A model generated the notes under the pieces. It did not search any database and was not told the origin of the DNA. It saw only the letters and a list, made by a program, of their open reading frames with translations. A stretch of 64,000 nucleotides of DNA from Cryptomeria japonica (lineage: Eukaryota > Streptophyta > Pinopsida > Cupressales > Cupressaceae). This document shows, one piece after another, positions 33,986-44,490 of this stretch (positions are counted from its first letter, which is position 1; every line of letters begins with the position of its first letter). The DNA lies in the NCBI RefSeq assembly GCF_030272615.1, contig NC_081413.1:562720510-562784509 (forward strand). The letters are read 5' to 3'. Both the position numbers and the translations under genes were made by a program.

Positions 33986-34000
33986 AAGGCTCTAATACTA
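33981..34000 (-). promoter_or_regulatory. Primer-binding site of the copia-like element
   Basis: The minus strand directly inside the 5' LTR reads TAGTATTAGAGCCTTGTGCC, matching the plant initiator-Met primer-binding form TGGTATCAGAGC with two changes. Confidence 0.75.
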
Positions 34001-34727
34001 CATTGGAAACCAATAACACTAAGAGGGGGGGTGAATCAGTTTTATACCAGAATAGAAGATTTTAGGTTTAACAAAACATACGTATTCCAACCAGTATACC
34101 GATATAGATAGAATTGAAAGAAATAATGTAACCAATAAGCCAAACATATAAATGAGAACCATAACACATAGATTTATATGTGGAAAACCTCAATGAGGAA
34201 AACCAACAGTGGGATTTGTGACTAAAAATATCAATTCACTAGCCATTTGAAGAGATATTACAATATATGTTGGGGCTTGCACTTGTAGGAAGGCTTATAG
34301 CCTAGAGCACACTACTCATAACAAAAGAGTCTTACTGACTACATAATAATCCAGACAGCAATCTAGAGAATGGTGAACTACTTAGTATAGCATCTCCTAT
34401 GCTAGAATAGAGTTTCGGTTTAAGCTTTGTTTGTTCCGGTTAAAACCTCAGTACCCAAATAACCCTTACAATGAATTCCTTACATACATAAGTTCTCTGA
34501 TATATTTTGCATTACCTTACATCAATAACCTTATACTTCCTCTATATTTTTTATCTATGCATATCCTATATATACCATATACAAACTTTATGCTTTATGT
34601 CAACTTACAAGGATATATATAATTACATAATACATGTCGGCCTTATAAATGAATAAGCATTAAACAAGTTGTCGATGCTAGATCTAGGATGTGTAGGCCT
34701 TCAATACTGATATCCTTTATCATACAA
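34001..34727 (-). repeat. 5' LTR of the copia-like element, outer end deleted
   Basis: Aligns with 27779-28500 and begins CATTGGAAACCAATAACAC. It stops at about 34727 inside LTR sequence and passes straight into gypsy LTR sequence lacking its first 30 bp or so. One deletion therefore removed the end of this LTR, any gypsy sequence between, and the start of the gypsy 3' LTR. Confidence 0.8.
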
Positions 34728-35806
34728 TGCAATTTTTGACCACATTAGGGTCTCACATTGGTGATTCAAATCCCTAAGCTTGATCAGAGACACGAGACTT
34801 GCTCAACCCCTTGAAACTATCTTGTTCTTCATTCTAGACTACCTGAACCTATTTCTTGTCCTGATATAAGGGCAAGACAGGGGCATGGCACCCTTGTCCT
34901 TGCCCTATTTTGGGGCCCCCTCTGTCCTATCTTTGCATTGGACATTAGATAAAGTGGGAAAACCTTCCTTGTGTCGACCTCTGATGGAAAATCAGTCAAT
35001 TAACCCTAATTGACAAGTATATAAGTCACATTCACCTTCCTTGTGTTGACCTATGATGGAAAATCAGTCTATTAACCCTAATTGATGAGTATATAAGTCA
35101 CATTCACCTTCCCATTTTTATAAGTTGGGAGTTTTCATTGATCATGCATTCAAGCATTCAAGAGCATTCAAGCATTCCTTTCTAGAATTGAGTATCCTCA
35201 AGCCTCCCTTCAAGGCTAGGTGTTTCATTCAAGTCAAGGATTCAACCATTGAAGAGGAGATCCCTTTCAAAATTCAATTAAATACAAGAAAATCTATCTA
35301 CATTCTATCTAAAACCTTCCTTGAGGTTTCAGGTGCGCTACTGTGTTTGCAAATTTGGACTCCATTTATAGAAGCGGAAAAACCCTTTTTGTTTCACGGA
35401 TTTTTTGGAGGATTGTGGAAAAATTTCAGCATGGTCCCGACAACATTTTCTCAAATTTGCAAGGCAGCTTCATCTCAACATATTATAACCACATTCAGGT
35501 GCACAACTTCATCTCACACTTCTATCTTGAGTTATGATTAGTTCTTTGCTACTTTTAAACTTAACATAATGCAATCATCTTTCATTCTAAAAGAGAGGTT
35601 AGATTATCATTTCTATCCCATTATAAATTCATTTAGTATTCAATATCTTCCCTAAGAGATTGGATCTAGTGAATTACCTCCTCTTTTAAATGTAATGTGA
35701 ATAAGGTGTTTGAAGGGAAATTTGTAGTGAAACTTTCATATCTCCTCGAAGGGAAGAAAAGATTTCATCTTGATCTCTCCACCATTCACCTTTTTGCACC
35801 ATTACA
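34728..35806 (+). repeat. 3' LTR of the gypsy-type element, start deleted
   Basis: Collinear with 18717-19776 from GACCACATTAGGGTC to CACCATTACA and followed by the ATATG duplication. It has a 72-bp tandem duplication not present in the 5' LTR. Confidence 0.85.
34969..35112 (+). repeat. 72-bp tandem duplication carrying the LTR TATA box
   Basis: Units 34969-35040 and 35041-35112 (TTGTGT(C/T)GACCT ... CACATTCACCTTCC). Each has TATATAAG (35018 and 35090). The 5' LTR has a single copy at 19008-19080. Confidence 0.85.
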
Positions 35807-35811
35807 ATATG
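35807..35811. other. Target-site duplication, right (ATATG)
   Basis: Partner of 18712-18716. The interrupted solo LTR resumes directly after it. Confidence 0.85.
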
Positions 35812-36324
35812 AAATGGCATGAACATGGAAAAACCCTAATCACACACATGCTTGCACATGAAATATGTAATTTTTCTTCACAATTGATGAATAAAGAATG
35901 TCACCTTGAAGATCTCTAGAAATGCTTGATGATGAATACTTCAATTCTTGAATGTTTGAATGCTTTGTGATCATAATTTTGCAAACCTATCCTTGTATTT
36001 CTATATCAAAATGAAAGGGGAAATCCTTCTTATATACTTTCCCATCACAAACATGTTAATTTTCCAACATAGGTTGACATGGGGCTAGGTTTCCTGCTCA
36101 ATTTTTGAAATGCTCAAGGGGTTTAAAATAGGGCCCAAATAGGGAGGACCTACCCCATTTTAGGGATGGAACAAAGGGGCCAAGTGGTGTATGAAGTGAA
36201 AATAAGGCCATACTTACATGATGTAAGCATAATTAAGTCCCAATTAAGTACTAGGTAACAAACACTAAGGTGAGGACCCCAAATGTGGACCAAATTGTAA
36301 GGGAGAACAATTTATGGTGCTACA
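35812..36324 (-). mobile_element. Solo LTR of gypsy lineage, second part (began at 18088)
   Basis: Continues the LTR broken at 18716: CTTGAATG-rich stretch, minus-strand TATA box near 36029, GGGCCCAAATAGGG (compare GGGCCCAAAATAGGACCC in the intact solo LTRs), ending CAATTTATGGTGCTACA. LINE reading frame resumes directly after it. Confidence 0.75.
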
Positions 36325-37335
36325 ACAACATGAAAGGGATACAAGTTTTAGGAGGAATGGAGAATATAACTCATTTACAATTCATAGATGATACATTGAT
36401 TTTTAGAGAAGCCTCTAAGAGGGTGACCTACACCTTCGCAAAAAAAATCTAGCATAGCATGAGAATGCATCTAAGAAAGTAAATTTTAATAAGCCTTGCA
36501 TCTATTTCTTGAAGAATCACTACTTGGAAGGTCCAAAGATCCTAAGTACTCTTGGTATTGTGGTTGGGACTTTGACTAGCAAATATCTAGGTATGTCATT
36601 GGCTTCTAAAAATCTTATGATTAATGATTGTAATGGAATCATAAACATGATTAATTGTATGTTGGAATCCTAGAAAGGGCGAGTGGCTGCCACTTGCCAG
36701 TAGAATCACGCTCATTAAATCTTGCATATCTGGGGTGTTGATTTTCATCATTTTAGTTTTTCCAATCCGCAGTAAGGTTACCAAGAGTATTGAGGATACT
36801 AACAGGAGTTTCTTATGGAAGGGATGTGAGGAAAAATTCAAATACAATCTAGTGAAGTGGGAGGATATATGCAAACCGATCAAATGTGATGGTTTGGGTA
36901 TCAAAATGTACAAGGATATGAATTTGGCTTTAGGGGCTAAACTTGTTTGGAGGATTTATGAGGACCATGGTAAATTGTAGAGTAGGGTGACTCAATCCAA
37001 GTACCTCCAAAATGACATTGGTTACCTTTTTGACAAGGAGATCTCCCTCACCCCTAGTTCAAGAATCTGGAATTTCCTAAGCCATTGCAAGAAGGCTATT
37101 TTGCTTAAATTGAGATGGTGCATTGGAGATGGTAGTAAAATATACATCTAGAAGGAAAGGTTGCAAGACTATGGTGTTCTAGAATATGTTCCCCATTTCA
37201 GACATTTGTTAAGCTATTTTAAAAACATCAAGGGGATCTTGGTCAAAAACTACATTGTGGACCAACCCCAAGGTAGAAGATGGGCCTTACTCATAGCTCT
37301 GGTGAATGAGCTGACACAAGAGTGCAGTGAAATTT
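36325..37335 (+). pseudogene. LINE ORF2, second part of reverse transcriptase
   Basis: Opens with MKGIQVLGG and then THLQFIDDTLIFREAS. FIDD at 36381-36392 is the catalytic YADD box in altered form. Then follow the thumb-like NRSFLWKGCEEKFKYNLVKW (36795-36860), ICKPIKCDGLGIKMYKDMNL and ALGAKLVWRIY, all typical of plant L1. Continuity with 17822-18087 supports one LINE split by the insertion. It stops where the copia LTR begins. Confidence 0.85.
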
Positions 37336-38621
37336 TGTTGGAATTATGGATGAATTGATTATCTGTGGCATTGATGTTTTGTCATTGATGTCAACACTAG
37401 CTGTTACTGATAGACAGGTTTACACCAGCTGATATGGATGGTTACCCACAGGCAGGTTACCAGTATAAGATGTAGTAATACTGATAGAAGAGATTATCTG
37501 GTCGGCACTTCCGGCATTTTTGGATCAGTGAAGTATATTGAATTTAATGTGTTATATGCTCCATAAGTATGTTTTGTTTAGTTGGTATTGGCTTGGTAAT
37601 TGGACGTTATCATACACACTGGTAAACCTTTACCGACATTGGTTTAAGGCTTTACCGACAGAGATTTCAATGGGGAATTGTGACAGGATGCATAAGTGGT
37701 GTTGGTGCAACTTCTAGATGGATTTCAGGATGCTGAAGATGTTCGTTGATCATGTTTCAATTGCTTTGGCATGGTGGACCCAAAATAGGTTTGGTACCTA
37801 TCTAGGTTATGGACTGATATCATGCTAGCGTGTACTCTACATGTTACCTAGATGTTTCAAGATGTGTTATGGATTTTCTATTATTGTTTTGATTCTAATC
37901 CGACATGGGATATCATTGTAAAAAGGAATTATGTAATGATCTTATTATAATATCTTTAGGTGGCCGACCTAATTGGTTTAGGCCTTAGGGTTTGTATAAA
38001 TAAGAGGTAAAACTCTTTGTAAAGTATCATGGTTATTGGAAAGGTCATGGTCAAGGAATGTCATGTGTGAATATTGTAGTATCACTCAGGGAAAGGAAAT
38101 GATCAATCATTGGTGATCGAATTGGATTCAGAAGAAGATTGAGTCCTCTGACATAGAGCTTAACCAAGACTGTAATTAGGCATGGTAGATGCTATTTCCA
38201 ACAGTTCACTCTATTGGATTGTTGTCCATTTCTATTGAGAAGGTTGTAGCCTCTCTGTAGTCAGTGAGACTCTTTTGTAATGAGCAGTATGCTCTAGGCA
38301 GTGTGCCTTCCTGCAAGTGCAGGCCCCCCTCATTGTAAAAGATACTTTCTGCAAAAGTATCATTTGACTGTGTTTAGGTTTCCCACCATGGTTTTTCCCT
38401 TTCTGGGTTTTCCACATACAAATCATGGTGTTATATGGTATGGTTGCTTCACATTGATTATTCAGTTAATTATTAAGTTATATTTTTTTACCGATATCAG
38501 TTCCTACCAGCATCTGTACTGGTACTTGATCTATTTAAGGTTATATTGTGGATTAAAAGTTATAATTTGTTAACAACTGATTCACCCCCGACCTCTCAGT
38601 TGTTCACCGGTTATCCTAACA
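37336..38621 (+). repeat. 5' LTR of the copia element
   Basis: 1286 bp, TGTTGGAATTATGGATG ... CCGGTTATCCTAACA. Confidence 0.95.
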
Positions 38622-38635
38622 ATTGGTATCAAAGG
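38622..38635 (+). promoter_or_regulatory. Primer-binding site of the copia element
   Basis: ATTGGTATCAAAGG, the initiator-Met form TGGTATCAGAGC with one change, directly after the LTR. Confidence 0.9.
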
Positions 38636-38679
38636 TTTCCTCCTCTTTTGCAGAAGCTTAACCGCTTGAGGTAGATCTC

Positions 38680-39680
38680 ATGGGAACTAACACAACTAAT
38701 CCATCGACAACTATTTTCCGAAGAGAAATTCCTAAGCTTGATGGAACAAATTATGGGATATGGAAAATTTGAATGGAGACTCATTTTAGATGTCTTGGCA
38801 GGGATATTTGGGAAATCACAGAGAAATGATACACACCTTATGATTCAGAATCTAACAATCCTGCTCCTGCAAACTTGGATAAGAATATTGAAAATGATTG
38901 TAGAGCTAGAGAAACCCTCCTGTGTGCACATACTGATTAGCAAATCATGGGATTAACTGACAAATAATCGGCTAAGGTTATGTGGTACAAATTGCAAACT
39001 CTGAATGAAGGTGATCCTATTGTCAAAATTGCTAAACTTGATGGTTATCGAGTAAGATATGAAAACTTAAAAATGGAAGAAAATGAAAGAATTGTTGTGT
39101 TTATGGAAAGAGTAAATGAGATTTTTATGGGAATTCAATGTTGTGGAGGTTTTTGAAGTGAAGATGAAATAGTTTCCAAAGTCCTGAGAGCCCTTCCATT
39201 GGCTTAAAAGATGAAGGCAACTACAATTAATGAGTTGAGAACAATGGCAAACACTTCAGTTAACAGAGATATTCTGATTCAAAAATTATTTGCTTTTGAG
39301 CTTGAAGAATTTGGATCTTCTGCAGCTGTAAAGTCTGAATTTTCTTTTCATGCATCATCATCAACATCTACCGGCAAGAGTGATTGGAGAGCCTTATATG
39401 CAAAAGAACTAAAAGACGTGAAGAAAGAAGATGAAGAGCTTGAGCAACTTGAAGCCTTATTTGCTAGAAGAGTACCTAAAGGACCAACTGGAAGTAAGTA
39501 TGAATGAAAAGAACCTTTTAAATGTTTTGCATGTAATAAGATTGGTCATTTTGCATCTAGATGTCTTGAGAGGAATTATAGGTTTGAGGAAAGAGTAAAG
39601 AAAACTTTTAAGCCTAACCAGAATAGATATAGATTCAAGAAAGAATGCTACATAGAAGATGAGGAAGAGTAACAGATGAC
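38680..39680 (+). pseudogene. Copia Gag, decayed
   Basis: From ATG 38680 the frame reads MGTNTTNPSTTIFRREIPKL then DGTNYGIWK, the opening typical of copia Gag. It goes on through LNEGDPIVKIAKLDGYRVRY and MERVNEIF. The 98-codon open part is at 39211-39507 (NELRTMANTSVNRDILIQKL). A zinc knuckle CFACNKIGHFASRC lies at 39523-39564. Seven or so stops and a shift near 38770 inactivate it. In the family it forms the particle and packages RNA. Confidence 0.9.
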
Positions 39681-40020
39681 AAGAGATGAACCAGCAGAAG
39701 ACTCTGCTAGTGGATCTGGAAATGGAAAAGAATGGGTGTTCTATGCTTTACAGGAAGATGATCCAGAACCGGCTATCAAAAATGAAGAAAAGGCCCTAGC
39801 AGCAAAATTTGAAGATAAAAATGAATGGGTAATTGATAGTGGATGCTCACACCATATGACTAGAGATTAAAGGAAATTTTTGTCCCTTCAAGAATACAAT
39901 GGTGGTCAAGTCAGATTTGAGATGACAAGGCATGTATGATCAAAGGTAGAGGTATTATTTCTTTGGATGGCAAGTGTAATACTGATAATGCTTATTATGT
40001 AGAAGGTTTGAAGCATAATC
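39676..40020 (+). pseudogene. Copia protease, decayed
   Basis: EWVIDSGCSHHMTRD at about 39823-39869 holds the catalytic DSG. The flap-like part follows in another frame (IKGRGIISLDGKCNTDNAYY, then VEGLKHNLLSVGQL). A stop after MTRD and a frameshift break it. Confidence 0.85.
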
Positions 40021-40976
40021 TTTTGAGTGTTGGACAATTAGTTGATAAGGGTTTTCAACTTCAGTTTAAAGATAGAAAATGCAAAATCATTAACAAGACT
40101 AGTTTGGAAATCGCAACTGGTATTCAGATAGGAAGTAATATCTTTCACTTGAACACTCGTAATAAGACAAGTTTGATTGCTCATATTGATGAGAGTTGGT
40201 TGTGGCATAAGAGGTTGTGTCATGTTAATTTTGATTGCATTGTTAAGATTAGTTCAACTAAGGCAGTTAGAGATATACATAAGATTATGAAGCCTCATAA
40301 TCTAGTATGTGAGGAATGTCAATTGGGTAAGAAAATTAGAAGTTCTTTTAAGAGCATACATGATAAATCTAATGATGTACTTGATTTGATTCAAACTAAC
40401 TTATGTGGTCGAGAAAGGACTAGAAGCTTTCAAGATGATAGGTATTTCATGTTGATTATTGATGACTATTCCAGAATAATGTGGGTAACTTTTCTAAGGG
40501 AGAAGTTTGAAGCTTTTGAGAAATTCAAGATCTTTAAAGTGAAGGTTGAAACAGAAACTAGATTGAAAATCAAATGTCTAAGATCAGATCATGGTGGTGA
40601 GTTCACTTCTCATGAATTTAACAGTTATTGTGAGACAAATGGAATCATGAGACAACTATCTACACCTAGGACTCCTTGAAAAAATGGAGTAGTTGAAAGG
40701 AAGAAAAACACCATTTTGGATGCAGCTAGATCTATGATGATGGAAGCCAAATTGCCTCATATCTACTGGAGAGAAGTAGTGAGTACAACAGTCTACACAC
40801 TGAATAGAGTTCACATCAAAGATGAAACCGGTAAGACCCCTTATGAATTATGGTTTGGACATACACCTACTGTTAAGTATTTCAGAATTTTTGGAAGTAA
40901 ATTCTATATCAAAAGAGATGATTCAATGGGAAAGTTTGATCCTAGATGCGATGAAGGAATATTTCTTGGTTATTAA
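40021..40976 (+). pseudogene. Copia integrase, decayed
   Basis: The pre-integrase zinc motif is LWHKRLCHVNFDCI with CEECQLGK (H..H..C-x2-C, 40200-40330). The catalytic core has FMLIIDDYSRIMWVTFL (first acidic residue in the DD, about 40450), RSDHGGEF (second) and the GIMRQLSTPRTP end of the core. A stop at 40678 stands where QQNGV is usual, then VVERKK carries the third acidic residue (VxERKN). The C-terminal part has TPYELWFGHTPTVKYFRIFG and DEGIFLGY. In the family it inserts the cDNA. The main frame is open for 247 codons. Confidence 0.9.
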
Positions 40977-41183
40977 ATTCAGAGAAAAGCATATAGATGT
41001 TATAACAAAAGATTGCAGAAAATTGTTGAGAGGGCTAATGTAAAAGTAGATGAACAATACAAAAATCATTCTATATCATATGACAGGGAACTAGCAGTGG
41101 AAATGATCTTAACATAATCAACAATACCTCAATCAGTACAGGAAGTTGAAATAGTTACACTAGAACAGTCAGAACATTCAACT

Positions 41184-42110
41184 GTGACTAATGATCTGAG
41201 CAATGAACTTGAAGTTCAAAGGACACTAAGGTATGTAAGATTAAATCATTCTAAAGATCAAATTATAGGAGATAGAAACAAGGGAGTTATGACAAGAAGA
41301 AAACTGGCAAATGAAGAGGTATGTCTTATTTCTCAAGTTGAACTGGCAAGTATTATTGAAGCTTGTAAGGATAAACATTGGTTAAAGGCTATGGAAGATG
41401 AATTAGATCAGATAGAAAAGAATGAAAATTGGGCTTTAGTTCCCCGACCTAAAAATAAGAATGTTATGGGAACTAAATGGGTTTTTAGGAATAAACTAAA
41501 TAAGGATGGTCAAGTTATAAGAAACAAGGCTAGATTGATTTGTAAAGGATATTCTCAAATGGAAGGAGTTGATTATGGTGAAACATTTGCACCTGTAGCT
41601 AGAATTGAAGTTGTTAGACTATTTCTTTCCTATGCAGCTTATAAGAACTATAAAGTTTATCAAATGGATGTTAAATGTGCATTTCTAAATGGTGATCTTG
41701 AGAAAGAAGTTTACATTGAGAAACCTAATGGATTTTCATTGAAAGATGATAAAGATATGGTTTGCAGATTGAAGAAAGATTTATATGGTTATGGGCTCCT
41801 AGAGCTTGGTATGCAAGGTTGGCTAAATATCTTATGAAGTTTGATTTTACTAAAGGAAGTGCTGATAGTAATCTATACTATAAGATCACTGATAATGATG
41901 TTCTGATTATTAAAGTTTTTATTGATGATATCATTTTTGGAGGAGAAGATAAATTATGCATGGAATTTGCTAACAACATGAAAAATGAATTTGAAATGTC
42001 CATGATTGGTGAAATGAAACTTTTCGTAGGTTTGCAGATTACTCAAACTGACAAAGGGATTTTTATCTGTCAAACTAAGTATTTGAGGGAATTGTTGAAG
42101 AAGTTTGGTA
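41184..42110 (+). pseudogene. Copia reverse transcriptase, decayed
   Basis: Reads WLKAMEDELDQIEKNENWAL and TKWVFRNKLNKDGQVIRNKA, then GVDYGETFAPVARIEVVRLF and YQMDVKCAFLNGDLEKEVYI. The frame shifts at about 41790 (LYGYGLLELG for LYGLKQAPRAW). It then gives VFIDDIIFGGED, the YVDDIIFG catalytic box with F and I replacing Y and V, at 41917-41952. Open in two overlapping frames of 217 and 243 codons. Confidence 0.95.
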
Positions 42111-42860
42111 TGGATATTTCTAAACCAATAAGTACTCCTATGGCTACAAATGAGAAATTATCTATCAAGGATACTTCTACACCAGTAAATCCAACATGGT
42201 ATAAATCTATGATTGGTGGTCTGTTATATCTAACTCAAACTAGAACTGATACTATGAATGTTGTAAGTATTGTTTCAAAATATCAATGTAATCCTAAAAA
42301 AAATAATGAATGTGTAGTAAAGGGAGTATTTTGGTATTTGCAAGGAACAACAGAATATGGTTTATGGTATTCTAGAATGGTGATTTCACTTTATGTGCAT
42401 ATACTGACTCAGATTGGGCAGGTGATATTGATAACAGGAAGAGCACTTCTGGTGGAGCTTTCTTTCTTTGAAAGAAACGAGTTTCATGAATAAGCAAAAA
42501 TAAGTCATGCATTTCTTTATCTACTACAGAAGATGAGTATGTTGTAGCAACAACTAATTGCACTCAAGTTTTATGGATGAAGCAAATGTTGAAGGATATT
42601 AGGGTAAATTTTAGTGAACTGATAGTTATGTAGTGTGATAACTCTATAGCTATTGACATGTCTAAGAATCTGGTATTTCACTCTAAGACTAAGCATATTT
42701 CAATAAAGTATAACTTTCTGAAGGACAAGGTAGAAGCAAAGGAAGTCAAATTGGTTTATGTGAACACTAAAAAATAGATTGCAGACATATTCACTAAACA
42801 GTTGTCTAAGGAATCATTTGAATACTTGAGAGATAGGTTAGGGGTTTTCGCCCCTCTAAC
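42111..42860 (+). pseudogene. Copia RNase H, decayed
   Basis: It carries the connection segment WYKSMIGGLLYLTQTRTDTM and a disrupted start of the RNase H (YADSDWAG region at 42395-42440, in a shifted frame). TEDEYVVATTNCTQVLWMKQ lies at 42520-42590, DNSIAIDMSKN at 42640, and HSKTKHISIKYNFLKDKV leads to the family's usual ending, IADIFTKQLS. Stops at 42632 and 42776 are in place of tryptophan or glutamine codons. Confidence 0.9.
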
Positions 42861-43199
42861 AGAGACTTTATTGATGAACTTTGTCACCAGTCCAGTATGC
42901 ATTATCAGGAACATTATTCATTCTGGCACTGATGAATGGTGTTACTACTAAGGAGGACTAGTCAGCTTTGAGATTTAGAGGTTTATATCATTACTTTGAT
43001 ATTTTTGTCAGGTTTTTGGCATTGATGTCAAAGGGGGAGAGATATTGATGTGAAAATATAAAAAATTTATACACTGGAGAGAGAGATTTGTTCAGAACCT
43101 TACAGGGATATCATTCTCAGGGGGAGACTTGTTTTGACACTTCTTGGTACTTAGAAGTTTTTCACATCTAGTGTTGCCATCAATGCCAAAGGGGGAGAT
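42861..43199 (+). other. Copia 3' untranslated region and polypurine tract
   Basis: No frame. ATGTCAAAGGGGGAGAGATA at 43025 and GCCAAAGGGGGAGATT at 43185-43200 are two polypurine tracts. The second directly precedes the 3' LTR and is the likely primer. Confidence 0.8.
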
Positions 43200-44490
43200 T
43201 GTTGGCATTATGGATGAATTGATTATGTGTGGCATTGATGTTTTTTCATTGATGTCAACACTAGTTGTTACTGACAGACATGTTTACACTAGTTGATATG
43301 GATGGTTACTAGTAGATGGGTTACTAATATAAGATCTAGTGTTACCAACAGAAGAGGTTATCTGTTTGGAACTTCCTGCATGTTTGGATCAACAAAGTAT
43401 ATTGGATTTTATGTGTTATATGCTCCATAAGCATGTTTTGGGTAGTTGGTATTGGCTTAGTAATTGGATGTTATCATACACACTAGTAAACCCTTACCGA
43501 TGCTGGTTTAAGGCTTTACCGGTAGATATTTCAATGAGGAATTGTGACAAGATGCATAAGTGGTGTTGGTGCAACTTCTAGATGGATTTTAGGATGTTGA
43601 AGATGTTTGTTGATCGTGTTTCAATTGCTTTGGCATGGTGGACCCAAAATAGGTCTAGTACCTATCTAGGTTATGGACCGGAATCATGCTAGCGTGTACT
43701 CTACACGTTAACTGGTTGTTTCGAGATGTTTTATGGATTTTCTATTATTGTTTTGATTGTAAGTTGACATGGCATATCATTGTAAAAAGGAATTATGCAA
43801 TGAACTTATTGTAATATTTTTAGGTGGCAACCTAATTGGTTTAGGCCTTAAGGTTTATCTAAATAAGAGGTAAAACTCTTCGTAAAGTATCATGGTTATT
43901 GGGAAGGTCATGCTCAAGGAATGTAATGTGTGAATATTGTAATATCACTCAGGCAAAGGAGTTGATCAATCATTGGTGATTGGATTGGATTCAGAAGAGG
44001 ATTGAGTCCTCTAATATAGAGCTTAACCTGGACCATAATCAAGCATGGTAGATGCTATTTCCAGCAATTCACTCTATTGGATTGTTGTCCATTTATCTTG
44101 AGAAGTTTGTAGCCTCTCTATAATTTGTGAGACTCTTTTGTAATGAGAAATATGCTCTAGACAGTGTGCCTTCCTGCAAGTGTAGGCCCCTCATTGTAAC
44201 ACATACTTTCTGTAGAAGTATCATCTGATTGTGGGTAGGTTTCCCACCATGTTTTTTCCCTTTCTGGGTTTTCCACGTACAAATCATGGTGTTATATGGT
44301 ATGGTTTGTTTACATTGATTATCCAGTTAATTGTTAAGTTGTATTATTTATTGACATCTATTCCTACTGGCATCTGTACTGTTACTTTATCTGTTTAAGG
44401 TTATATTGTGGATTAAAAGTTATAATCTGTTAACAATGGATTCACCCCCCCCCCCCCCCCCCTCTCATTTGTTCACCGGCTATCCTAACA
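43200..44490 (+). repeat. 3' LTR of the copia element
   Basis: 1291 bp, TGTTGGCATTATGGATG ... CCGGCTATCCTAACA. Against the 5' LTR most changes are C/T or G/A, as expected for methylated DNA. A run of about 16 C at 44446-44461 replaces CACCCCCGACC of the 5' LTR. Confidence 0.95.

Larger units (their letters stand above)
27779..34727 (-). mobile_element. Non-autonomous copia-like LTR element with a large extra ORF
   Basis: Minus-strand element of 6.9 kb. The 5' LTR is at 34001-34727 (outer end deleted) and the 3' LTR at 27779-28669. A primer-binding site complementary to initiator-Met tRNA type lies at 33981-34000, and a polypurine tract at 28670-28692. Inside are a coiled-coil Gag-like protein, four zinc knuckles and then about 3.5 kb of a long decayed reading frame. 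No protease, integrase, RT or RNase H motif was found. Its polypurine end is almost the same as that of the copia element at 37336-44490, which suggests a related copia could have mobilised it. Confidence 0.8.
18717..35806 (+). mobile_element. Gypsy-type LTR retrotransposon (gag-protease), 17 kb with nested insertions
   Basis: Bounded by LTRs 18717-19776 and 34728-35806 and by the ATATG duplication. In order it holds a primer-binding-like site, a long leader, gag, protease, a proline-rich tail and non-coding 3' sequence. About 9.5 kb inside is later insertion (two solo LTRs and a copia-like element), leaving about 7.6 kb of its own. I see no reverse transcriptase, RNase H or integrase. Either this is a gag-protease-only non-autonomous element or pol was lost in the deletion at the 34727 junction. 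Stops and shifts throughout show it is inactive. Confidence 0.85.
37336..44490 (+). mobile_element. Ty1-copia retrotransposon with both LTRs
   Basis: 7155 bp with LTRs 37336-38621 and 43200-44490, primer-binding site, gag, protease, integrase, RT and RNase H in the copia order, and a polypurine tract. Flanks AATTT and GATTT agree in four of five bases and probably are the target duplication. The two LTRs differ at roughly one base in ten over their first 350 bp, and stops are frequent, so the insertion is old. It sits inside the LINE's ORF2. Confidence 0.95.
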
